Positions 10,552 through 21,025 of a DNA stretch of 64,000 bases are shown one piece after another (position 1 is the first letter of the stretch; each line of letters opens with the position of its first letter). The stretch is from Calcarisporiella thermophila CBS 279.70. Lineage: Eukaryota > Calcarisporiellomycota. A program made the position numbers and the translations under genes. The stretch covers positions 688,719 through 752,718 of the forward strand of contig NW_027192193.1 in the NCBI RefSeq assembly GCF_041956535.1, in the 5' to 3' direction. Under the pieces are notes generated by a model. It was not told the DNA's origin and ran no database searches. It was given only the letters and a program-made list of their open reading frames with translations.

Positions 10552-11681
10552 TTAGTGAGTTGCCTGAGCACGGCGACGGTCACGTTCTTCTGCAATCGTA
10601 AGCTTGACACCTTTTCCTTTGGGAAGGGATATCCAAGGCTTGTTACCTTGGCCGATAACAAAAACGTTAGATAGACGGGTAGCAAACTGACGATCAAGCG
10701 AATCCTTGATGTGCACAATATCAAATCCACCAATATGACGTTCACGGTGAGTGATAACACCAACACGACCCATGTTGCGTCCACCCGTGATCATGCATAC
10801 ATTCCCAACCTCAAAATGAACAAAATCAGAGATTTTTCCGGTCTCGAGGTCAAGGCGAATGGTATCATTAACATTGATAAGGGGATCAGGGTAACGAATA
10901 GTACGGCCATCGTGAGTAACAATGTATGGGATACCCTTTGCGCCCAATTGCACACGCTTGACGCGGCAAAGCTTGTATGTTGCTTCTTCGGAGGTGATAC
11001 GGTGGACGGTGAAGCGGCCCTTCACGTCGTAGATGAGACGGAAATGCTCACCAGTCTTCTCGATTGTAATCACATCCATGAATCCAGCAGGGTAGGTGCT
11101 ATCCGTGCGCACCTTACCATCAACCTTAACAAGGCGTTGCATCAAAATGCTCTGCACCTCTTTTCCATTAAGCGCGTACTTCAAGCGGTTACGCAGGAAG
11201 ATAATAAGAGGAAGGCATTCACGGAGCTAAAAATATATTAAAAGCATTATATATCACGAGTTGTAAAGATTAAATACTAAATGGCTAAAAAATCCCTCGA
11301 GTTTGAACGCATACCTTATGAGGACCGGGAGAAGGGCGGGGAGCTTTATAGAGAATTTTTTGAATTAGTATGAAAGAATAACTAATGTAATAAGATCATC
11401 AGCATTATATTTTATTTACCATAGCAACCCGTCAATTTGTCCAGCATCCAATGCTTGGGAGCAGCAAGACGCTTCAAGTGCTTACGAGGACCACGCTAAA
11501 AAAAATGATGATAATAGATCATGAGATTCGATTCTTATAACCATCTATGATAATCCTATTGTCTTTAAACCACATCCATCCTCATCCACATCGCCAAATA
11601 CACATTTTACATATCCATCCATCTTATTAACCATTTCCACCACCATCCTTTTAAACTCTATCTTTGGATACCTACAACCAT
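10552..11681 (-). CDS. RPS4: 40S ribosomal protein eS4 (S4)
   Basis: Four exons (11681..11676, 11495..11420, 11343..11315, 11226..10552) give 261 residues, the usual eS4 length. The sequence is near-identical to other eS4 proteins: [33 protein letters not shown], the S4-type RNA-binding region, [30 protein letters not shown] and the C-terminal [10 protein letters not shown]. The first exon is only six coding nucleotides (ATG GTT), followed by a 179-nt intron, several times longer than the other introns here. A start codon followed at once by a long intron is common in fungal ribosomal protein genes. The second residue is Val where most homologues have Ala; this depends on the donor GTAGGT being right. 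The mRNA should be abundant, and codon choice is more even than in neighbouring genes. Confidence 0.95.
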
Positions 11682-12021
11682 GGTGACTAACGTCGACTTG
11701 AGGAAAGAGAAAGACCAAACCCTTTGGGCTTCACCCGCACTGTTAAGTTCTCAAAACTATGTGACTATTCATTTCAGATATCATATATCTGAAATCTTTC
11801 TATACCACTGATGTAATTTTATCCTATCGAATTTAAATTAGTCGTGGTGGACCAAAATAAGCGCGTATCATTACACTATGTTACTCAATTTATTTATAGT
11901 GGCATACTTGTAAGTATAAGTTGTTTACAATTTAAATAGGATACTCAAAGTTATAGCAAATTGGAAATGTAGCGAGTATCTAAGAAAAGAGTATCTTTCG
12001 AATAACTGTATCGATGTCCAT
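11682..12021. other. intergenic: eS4 promoter side and kynureninase 3' side
   Basis: Divergent and convergent edges of two minus-strand genes. The segment at 11690-11760 is the likely eS4 promoter. I see no extra gene. Confidence 0.6.
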
Positions 12022-13797
12022 CTAGATCAAACGCTTTAGAATGTCTATAAATTTTCGTACATCCATAAAGGTGTTGTACAAAGGAACGGGGGCAATACGA
12101 ATGCAATTCGGTCGTCGTTCATCGCATACTACTCCTTCTGCCATCAAAGCATTGAATATACGGTCAAATTGGCTATCTGACAAAATCAATGAAAGTTGGC
12201 AGCCACGTTGTTCGGGATCTCTTGGGGTTATGATTTTAAAATCTAACAAACCACCGATCTCAGTATCGAGTAAATATTCGAGATAGGCTGTAAGTAACTT
12301 TGATTTGGCACGTAATTTAGGCATCGTGACTTCTTCGAATATTTGAAGAGACCCAAGAAGGCTAACTGTGTTAAGTACAGAAGGGTTTGATAACTGATAA
12401 CCTGCGGCACCAACTCGCAAAGGAAAGACTGAGGAGATTTAAGTTATTACATTACTATTATTATTGAAAAAGATTCCTCAAACCTTTGTCCATCTGGAAA
12501 CGGACATCTCGTTCAACCCCCCACCATCCACCAAAGCTGTACCGTAATATATTGTCAATCAAAAATACTGAGATATAACAATCCTAATACTAACCGTGGT
12601 CGATTAGATGATACATCACTATGCTTTTCATGCACAAAGAGACCAGCAATGCCACCAGGGCCAGAGTTGAGATATTTATAAGTGCACCAGCATGCGAAGT
12701 CAACACCCCACTCATTCAGCTTCATAGGTACATTCCCAACAGCATGAGCTAGATCAAATCCAACAATACAGCCCTTTCCATACAAACAATTATTAGTCAG
12801 CAGATATGTATTGAAAAAGAGATAGAAATACCTTTGAGTGACCAGCTTTTGTAATCTTTTCAATCTCAAAAAGCTGACCCGTGTAATATTGCACACCGCT
12901 AAACAGGACAAGAGCAATTGATTCACCTTCGCGTTCAATAGTCGATAGAATATCCTCCGTACGAAGTGTATATTCCCCTTCCCTTGGCTTTTGAAATATG
13001 AGTGCATCGGCAGGATCAAAACCGTGCAAACGAAGCTGAGATTCAATTGCGTACTTAAAACTACGGGTTTAATATCATGTATATTTAGGGCCTTCAATAG
13101 AAATATTACTCTGTCGGACGGGAAAGGCTTTTCTTCCATAAGAATTTTGTATCTGCGAGAGGTGGGTTGGTAAAAGGATGTCAAAAGGTAATGCAAGTTG
13201 CCAGTCAGAGTGTTCATGATAGCCACTTCGTCTGGTTTTGCACCTTAAATGTAATATATTAGATAAAATAAAAAAAAACCAAGAGAAATTATAATTACCA
13301 ATAAGCTCCGCTGATCTTCCTACAACGTTGTCTTCAATGCTAACCCAAGGTCGACCATAGGGATGATTGAAGTGACTTACCACGCCTCTAAGATAGAAAG
13401 AAAAATAAAATAATATTAAAATTCGGGATAACACATTAGAAAGCGTTCATAATACCTCTTAGCCCACACATCTAGCTCTTCTTCCACATAGACCTTTGAC
13501 TTTAGGGGTAGCAATCCTAACGAGTTTCCACAAAAGTATACGCACGTATTTTCACCTTTTGAACCCAATTTTTCTTTTTCCGCGTCTATTGCATTCAAAA
13601 CAAAAATTTAGTTAGAAGAAATATCATTAGTCTGAACGAAGTGTACCATTCAACGGGACGACATCTTTCACCAAAGGGATACTGAACTCCTTGCGTAGCC
13701 CTTTAAGTTCATCTCTTTCGTCCAGCCATGCGGCGATTTCAAATGATGACAGGCTCAGACTGGATTCCTTTACAAGTGCAGCTAATTCAGGCAACAT
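12022..13797 (-). CDS. BNA5: kynureninase
   Basis: A multi-exon gene starting at 13797 ([14 protein letters not shown]) and ending at the stop at 12022. Kynureninase is a PLP enzyme of the tryptophan-to-NAD pathway that cleaves 3-hydroxykynurenine to 3-hydroxyanthranilate and alanine. Visible family blocks in order: [15 protein letters not shown] (substrate-binding loop), [58 protein letters not shown], then [13 protein letters not shown], where the Asp binds the PLP pyridine nitrogen, and [13 protein letters not shown], where the Lys should form the Schiff base. The C-terminal domain has [17 protein letters not shown] and [18 protein letters not shown]. All catalytic positions I can recognise are present. 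Introns are AT-rich and about 50-70 nt. Identity is secure; exact borders of the middle exons were not all checked. Confidence 0.93.
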
Positions 13798-14078
13798 ATT
13801 CTAACTTATAGATAGGGTAGCCTAGAGTGCAAATTGACCGTGAGATTTTTTTAGAATTTTTTTTTTGCGAAATTTGTTGAGTGACATCTAGGTTCGATTC
13901 GACGAAAGATTTGTTTGGGTTTTTTCTATTTGATTATCTCTTTCTCTCCAACCTCTAAACCCAATCTCTTTTGGATAAGGTATTTTATCTTCGAATATTC
14001 CTCTTTATTTTGTGGATTTACGCGGCAATTGTCAATTCCAACCTGCCCTTAATTTATACTAGGCATATAAAAGAAATC

Positions 14079-16044
14079 ATGTTTCGTTTTGGAAGAATTC
14101 ACATTCGTTCCGCCTCCAATTCTTTACGGTACAAAACCGTGTGCGAATCTCGACCTGCAGCTTTGCCCATTATCAACTCTGCTGCCAGAGCGTTCAATCC
14201 AATGTCTCGCTCGCTGTCTTCTTCTAAGTAACTTTTTATAAACAGCAATATATCACACTAGCAAATGTATTTATAATTATATTTTGTTAGTATCAGTTAC
14301 ACTAAGCTTTATCGCACTATACTTCAACCTACCTTGTATGATCGCAGCAGAGTTCGTAGCTACAGCTCAAAATGTATTTTTTTAAATTTAAACCATCACG
14401 ATTGGCAGGAAACATCGCTAATTATATACATTTTTTATTTATAGCTTTTCCTCCACACCAGACTATTCTGATGCCTGCTCTTTCTCCAACCATGACAGCA
14501 GGAAACATCGGGGTATGGCAGAAAAAAGTGGGAGATGCCATAAACCCTGGAGACGTACTCGTTGAGATTGAGACTGATAAGGCTCAAATGGATTTTGAAT
14601 GCCAGGAAGAAGGATTTCTTGCAAAGATTTTGGTAGATAGCGGAGCAAAAGAGGTTTCAATCAACACGGTACGAATGCAATTATCCACACCCAGGAGTAA
14701 AATTTTCTAACACGAGATCAATCTTAAATCTCAGCCTATTGCTGTCCTAGTTGAAAACGAAGAGGATGTGAGTAAGTTTACTGAATTTACTGCGGAAGAC
14801 GCCGGAGGCGCACCTAAAAAAGAGGAGTCCAAGCCCGAGCCCAAGCCCGAGCCCAAGAAAGAGCCCAAACAGGAGCCCAAAAAAGAGGAGCCGAAGCAAG
14901 CCTTACAAAAGGAAGATGTCAAAGCTGAAGGTATACCCAATACTAGATTAATTATATAATATCTCTTATTGACATTTTGTTTAGATCGCGTGTTTGCAAG
15001 CCCATATGCAAGGGTAATATACAACACGCTTTTTAGAGATTGCAACCGCTATAATATCTTCTTTTTAGAAATTGGCCAATGAGCGCGGTATTACAATCGA
15101 TCAGATCAAAGGTACAGGTCCCAATGGCCGCATTGTTGCTGCGGATGTAGAAGGATTTGTGCCTGGTATGTGTGAACAAATCTCTTTAAATAATATAATT
15201 ACTGATTGTCTCGATATTCGCCTGATAACAGAGAAAGCTGCTACTGCTAAGCCCTCTGCTACTGAATTCATTCCATCTGCCCCGGCTGGCATTGCTTACA
15301 CCGATATTCCTTTGAGCAACATGCGCAAGATAATTGCCTCACGACTTACGGAATCTAAGCAAACAATTCCACACTACTATCTCACCGTGGATGTAGAGAT
15401 GGATAAGGTTCTGAAATTGCGCGAGGTGCTCAACAATCAAGCCGATGGTAAATTCAAGCTCTCGGTCAACGATTTCATTGTCAAAGCGAGTGCTCTAGCT
15501 CTCAGAGATGTTCCAGAGGCAAACAGCTCATGGCAAGGCGACTTCATCCGGCAGTAAGTTTACGCTTCTCTTTCATAGAAAAAACAGCTCCCTTAATGTA
15601 TATTTTTTGATTAGGTATCATAACTCGGATATTTGTGTTGCTGTTGCTACTCCAAATGGACTTATAACACCCATCGTGCCTTCCTGTGAAACCAAAGGCT
15701 TATCTACCATTTCGAATCTGACCAAGGAACTTGCACAGCGTGCTCGCGATGGCAAGCTTAAACCACAAGAATTCCAGGGTGGCTCATTCACCATTTCAAA
15801 CCTAGGCATGTACGGAATCAAACAGTTTGCTGCTGTGATCAACCCCCCACAATCTTGTATTCTTGCAGTGGGAACGACGGAGCAGAAAGTGGTTCCTGAT
15901 GCCTCTAAAGACTCTCATCGAGTGGCCAATGTAATGACAGTAACTCTAAGTTGCGACCACCGCGTGGTTGATGGTGCGGTAGGCGCACGTTTCTTGCAGA
16001 CATGGAAGCAATACATAGAAAATCCCCTGAAGATGATGCTTTAA
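14079..16044 (+). CDS. LAT1: dihydrolipoyllysine acetyltransferase, E2 of pyruvate dehydrogenase
   Basis: The protein begins with a basic, Ser-rich mitochondrial presequence ([18 protein letters not shown]). It continues with one lipoyl domain, in which LMPALSPTM and [13 protein letters not shown] carry the lipoyl-lysine (the K of ETDKA). A linker rich in [11 protein letters not shown] repeats follows. Next is the peripheral subunit-binding domain ([30 protein letters not shown]) and then the catalytic domain. The active-site motif is [14 protein letters not shown], which contains the essential His and Asp. [22 protein letters not shown] is also typical. It forms the core of the mitochondrial complex that makes acetyl-CoA. 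The start at 14079 is the first ATG that yields a presequence. About seven short introns interrupt it. The single lipoyl domain is the usual fungal form. Confidence 0.95.
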
Positions 16045-16549
16045 AAACGCGCTAAAAAATTGCTCAACATTGATCTTTAGCCGCTGTTTTCAATCTTTCT
16101 CCCTCGATTCTAAACAAGAAGAGTTTTTTACTCTATTCTTTTTCATTTCCGCTATATAATTTTATCAATATTGAAATAGATTTTACACTTACCTCACGCC
16201 CAAAGAGCTATTAAATTAAAATGGTATCGAAGCAATTTTGCATATGCTTCTAACAACTGAGATATATTGTTACTTGGGTTTCCATTGGATTCGAACACTA
16301 TAAAGTAAAGCACTAGGAAACACAAAAAACTGCTAAGTGAATATATATATAGTATGTGTTCGAAGGATTAATTACATTATACTTTGAGTGGAAACATCAA
16401 TATAATATCGTAAAGTTTAAAAAAGAAATTGATATGAATTTGAAAACTAAATAAATTTGGACGTTCGATTCATAAGGAAAACAAAATTTGGAGCGAATTT
16501 TAGGTTTTTCTTATAAATCGTAGATTTATTTTTCAACGCTGGTGAATTT
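16045..16549. other. intergenic between E2 and the DDX59-like gene
   Basis: AT-rich. I see no ORF or repeat of note; the promoter of the helicase gene is expected at its right end. Confidence 0.6.
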
Positions 16550-18529
16550 ATGTTCATTCCTCGTGTGATTGCAACTAAGCCGAAGCAAAGTACACCTGAA
16601 AGAGGACTAATTAAGAGGAGTAGATCTGAAGACTTCGGTGAGGCAGATTTGAAAAGGCAAAAATCAGAAAGTCTTGAGGGAGATCTGCGACTTAGCAATA
16701 AGTCATTCGAACAATTAAACGTGATTAATGCCGATTGTAGCCTGACGGTGCCACTACAAGATCTTGGAGATATCAAAGTAGAAGAGAAAACAGATGACTT
16801 GATTGTTGAGAAGAGTGCAAATCAACGGAAGCCTATTCCAGGAGAGCCCATTTGTATTGTATGCGGCAAATATGGAGAATATATATGCGATGAGACAAAC
16901 CATGACATTTGCAGGTAAAGTCCGGCAATATCTTTGAAATAGCCCCTATAATTTTTCCTGATCCCAACTACACTTTTTATATCAATAGTTTAGAATGCAA
17001 AGCGAAAGACATAGAACTATCGCAGAAAACTGCTGAAACCCCCCCAAAATCAAAAATATTGAGCTGTCTTCCTACCCCGAGCGAAAGAAACATGATTACT
17101 TTGCCGAAATCTCATCCAGCGAGTCATAGACTGATAGCAAATTTGGCCATGCAAACTCAATCCACGCTATTTCAATCGATTCATGACTCGCAAAGCAGAT
17201 TATTGCGCTCGAGATATTCTCTGACGGTAGAAGGCAACAGCATACCAAGGCCCATTGAAAAATTCGAATATATCGAGTTTGAGCCTAAATTGTTAGAGAA
17301 CATGCGTGCGATTGGCTTCATTAAGCCCACACCGATACAAATGCAATCCACTTCTGCTGGGATTTGTGGCCGTGATCTTCTCGTTATCTCTCCATCTGGG
17401 TCAGGCAAAACTGTAGCATATCTAATTAGCACTGTGTTTCACGTCTTCTCTCTATCGCGCATTTATAATAATCGTGCTGCGGGCCCATTTGCGCTTATAC
17501 TTGCACCAACACGTGAACAATGTGTTGGTATCGAAGAGTTAGCTAAACAAATGATAATTGGCCTTCCTAATATGCGAACGGCGCTGCTCGTGGGCGGAAT
17601 ACCGATCCCAAATCAGCTTCACCGTCTGCGGCAAGGAGCACAGATACTCATTGCCACACCCGGAAGATTTATGGAATTGTTGTTGAAATATCGTGAAAAT
17701 GTTCCTTTAGATAAGTTGCACTGCGTTGTTGTTGACGAAGCAGACACTATGCTATCAAAGGAATTCGATTCGCAAGCGAAGCGAATATTTAACATGCTTC
17801 CTCCGGCTGACCGTCAGATGTCCATTTTTGCTACTTCGCTCACCCAGCGTGTTCTCAGTTTCGCGAATACAACTCTTCTTCACCCAATCAAAATAACGAT
17901 GGGAGGTAGACGTGTTGCAAGTGAGATTAGGGTGCGACAAACTCTATTGTGGGTAGAGAACGCGTCAAAAAAGAAGAGGCTATTTGATATCCTGCTTGAT
18001 TCAAAATATTATCATCCGCCGATCATAATATTCGTAGAGGCAAAGCTGGGAGCAAGCATGCTTGCTGCCGCTGTACGTAAAAAATGCGGATTGGATGCAG
18101 TTTCATATCACGGAGAGGAGCCCATGACAGAACGTAAAGAGCTATTTTCTGGGTTTCACTCTGGTATATATCCCATAATGATATCAACAGGAGCACTGTT
18201 ACGTGGCATCTCCTTACCGCAAATTTCCATGGTAATTAACTTTGATATGGCCGGATCTGTCGAGGAATATTTCAACCAAGTCGGGTTTGCAGGCATAAAC
18301 GGAGTTAACACTGAATGCCAGAGTAATAAAATTCATGAAGGCTGGGCGATAACTTTTATTAACAATGTAAATGGCTAAAAATTGTATGAAATGCTTTCTC
18401 AAAACTCAACTAATTTATCTTTAGGATCATAAACATTTGTTTTCTAGACTACTAAAGTCTCTCGAGACACTCCCTGCTAATCGTATCACTCCTTTGCCAC
18501 CAGAATTGACCAGGAACCAAGTACTTTGA
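16550..18529 (+). CDS. DDX59-like DEAD-box protein with zf-HIT finger; motif VI degenerate
   Basis: Three exons (16550..16914, 16989..18366, 18425..18529) give 615 residues. Residues 110-130 form a HIT-type zinc finger ([25 protein letters not shown]), as in vertebrate DDX59; an intron splits its last cysteines. The RecA-like helicase core follows: motif I SGSGKT, Ia PTREQ, Ib TPGRF, II DEAD (about residue 370), III as FAT, and [10 protein letters not shown]. The second lobe is unusual. Motif V reads [10 protein letters not shown] instead of the common ATDxxxRGxD. At about residues 549-556, motif VI reads NQVGFAGI where the family has H/Q-x-x-G-R-x-G-R, so both arginines are gone. The following stretch, before AITFINN, is also longer than usual. 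ATP binding looks intact, while ATP hydrolysis or RNA unwinding may be impaired. DDX59 has been linked to ciliary signalling in animals; its role in fungi is unknown. Confidence 0.85.
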
Positions 18530-18989
18530 TTCAATTGCATATATCTTTCATCATCACAACACTATAATAAACTTTATCGACAAATTTGTATTTTTTTGTA
18601 TGAATATCGTTTTTCATTATTGCATTATAAAGCTTTATGCGATACTGAGCCATTGTCTCCAAATGGCACATGTTAGAGTATTACTATCCAAAAACAACAG
18701 GTTTATTCTTGTACTTAAGGTAAGCGACGAGATCCCATATATAACTTCTATATGGCAGTCGATAGTATGTTAAATGGGATAATCTTACTTTTTTATAGAG
18801 AATGGGCTTAGTAATAAACACAATTATCACACAATAAATAAAGTTACTCTACGTAGAACAATTTGCTTGACAGATTACTATTTGAAATAAATTAAAGCAC
18901 ATTTTTTTTAGTCGCCTATACAAAACTGATGAAGCTAGTGGTCTATCCTTTCTTTCGCCGAAGAAAAGTATAAATTCAAATACGATAAC
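18530..18989. other. intergenic, AT-rich
   Basis: It contains several poly-T runs and, at its right end, a TATA-like element (near 18968) about 20 nt before the small secreted ORF. Nothing else is supported. Confidence 0.5.
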
Positions 18990-19268
18990 ATGATAACCTT
19001 AAGGAGACTTTCCACAGTCATCTCTTATATGCTAGTGCACTGTAGCCTCAGTTTACTTGCTGCATATCCCACGCACGTTGCACTAACGGGAGGCATTATA
19101 GGCCACCGAACCTACACTTCTGTGCCAGAGATTTCTTCTAGATTCATTTCAGATGACAGAATTACCGCAGCAAACATAGAGGTCTTTCCAGCGGCATCTA
19201 GTACATTAACTGCAATCTCGGGACTGCACTCCCTAAAGTCTCTACCCAATAGTTTTTCAAGCAGTTAA
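18990..19268 (+). CDS. possible small secreted protein (92 residues), unrecognised
   Basis: A single-exon open frame. Its start has a basic n-region (MITLRRLS), a hydrophobic stretch of about 18 residues ending near LLAAYP, and then a polar Ser/Thr-rich tail without cysteine pairs. This looks like a signal peptide followed by a small secreted product, and it lies next to another secreted-protein gene. A TATA-like stretch sits only about 20 nt upstream, which is very close. I recognise no family. It could be chance coding in an intergenic region. Confidence 0.35.
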   Translation: MITLRRLSTVISYMLVHCSLSLLAAYPTHVALTGGIIGHRTYTSVPEISSRFISDDRITAANIEVFPAASSTLTAISGLHSLKSLPNSFSSS

Positions 19269-19420
19269 TTTCCTTTTAAATATAAATTTTACCTAGCGAC
19301 TTTTCAATCTAATTCATGCTCATCTAAATTAATTATTTTTTAGCGCGCATTCACCCCTTCCTTTCATTAATTTATTTGCTATTTTAAACACAACCTTGCG
19401 TTACTCTTTGTTATCCCCAG

Positions 19421-20707
19421 ATGTATTTGTTGACGACTTTCATCTTTTTTCTAATATGTATTGAAGTCGCTACTACTCATCCTTTATGTATTGATTTTCC
19501 CGAACCTGATGATCTATCACGCCATACCTATACACCATGTCCAGTGGTACATCACGCGTTAAATCGGCGACAAAATGCTTTTAACGCAAACAATGCCTTT
19601 AATTTCCATCTAAATTGCAATGCTAGTCAAGAATTATGCGTCAAAGTAGAGCGTGGATTCACCAGAGTTGGCGAAATTCTTTCTACATACTATTTCAATT
19701 TCACAGCACCCATCAGAGTGAATGCTTCGTTCTATGAATTTTGTAAAGTAGAGCCCGGGAAACATACCGCTTGCGCGTCAGATGGAATGGCTTCTCAAAT
19801 AGGTTATGCTAGTGCAGCTCGCGGGATATTAATGACTGATGATGATGCTGTATCACGGATTTATCCCCAAGCATTGGTTAAACAATTTCAGCTCAATCCA
19901 CAGCCTGGCTATCACGAGTATGATATTAACTGTAATTTCAATGCTGAACTTAAGTGGAAATTTGAGGTAAGCATATCATACATATTCTACGCAATATATA
20001 ATATATTTTATCTTTAAATATAGTCATCTCCAGAGGAGCCCGGTGAAATTTCCTTTGAGCACATTGTTTTGCATGAACTACTTCATGGCCTTGGCTTTCA
20101 GACTTACTGGCGCAAATATTCGACCGCGGTGTCCCATAACTTCCTATATCCAATAGGGATATCACTAGTCAATCATTCTATGACTAACATATATACCTCG
20201 AACTTTGAGGGAGCACTGGATCGATATCTCATGGTTGTACCTAAAATGATTCACGCCACTGAATATACTAAACAAATAGACGCTGCAGCTCGTATTTTGT
20301 TTTCGCGTAATACGACTTCAAGAGAGTTTTTCAATGCTGTAGAATCGGCTCCCGAATTTCAGCCCGCAAGAGATATGCTCAACTACTCGCAAACTAGAGA
20401 CGCTTTGGCTTTATTGCCATATGGAGGGAAAGCACCAGACGATTTTATATTCATGGAGTCTTCAATCATCCCTTACAAAGCGGGTGCATCGTTATCACAT
20501 TTGTGTCTTGAGAAGTACGGGAAATCGGCGGATCGTTTGATGATCGCCTCTCAGCAGGATCCAAATAACATGCCTTTGTTAGTCCCAGATGTGAACGGTC
20601 AAGGGGGATCAATTGGGCCGCTTGTTCTACGTGCGATGGCATCTATAGGCTATCTTACAAAGCAGCAGCTGCCCACTCCACCCATTCCAAAGCTAGTTAC
20701 TATTTAA
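19421..20707 (+). CDS. secreted HExxH zinc-metallopeptidase-like protein
   Basis: Two exons (19421..19966, 20024..20707) give 409 residues. A clear signal peptide (MYLLTTFIFFLICIEVATTHP) opens the protein. The mature part has several Cys and N-glycosylation-type sequons. At residues 199-207 it reads HELLHGLGF, the zinc-binding and catalytic HExxH motif followed by G-x-G. Metzincins continue HExxHxxGxxH; here the place of the third His is Thr, so a different third ligand would be needed. Just before it, FEHIVLHEL resembles the strand-helix context of true metallopeptidases. The C-terminal part ends with a block VNGQGGSIGPLVLRAMASIGY. The family appears to be of the fungal secreted 'orphan' type. 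I cannot name a substrate. It lies beside another possible secreted ORF. Confidence 0.75.
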
Positions 20708-21025
20708 ACTATTGTTCAGTAAATATTTATCTATTTCAATGCGAGATCTTATTTAACTCTCTTGACTCCAATTCCAGCTTACCCTTTATTTGAATCGTTA
20801 GCTATCCAATTTTTTTTTGGCAACTGAGACAATTTACAACTCTATATTTTGCGGAGAAAGAATTTTGTTTACTATTTCACTACCTAAATTTCCTATTCAT
20901 TTTACCTTGTTTCCTTTTTATAATCGTTTTTAATTATATCTTAATACCTGGTCACGTATTTTGCTTTCCTAATTCCAAACTTCTGATTAGTGTCGCTTCT
21001 CTCTTTTGTCACTACTCTTGTAGCC
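20708..21025. other. intergenic upstream of the importin gene
   Basis: Pyrimidine-rich on the plus strand near the right end (21000-21020), as expected just before a fungal start codon. No other feature is seen. Confidence 0.6.

Noticed and set aside
11497-11675. snoRNA in the first eS4 intron
   Set aside because: I found GATGA-like words but no convincing C and D box pair with a terminal stem.
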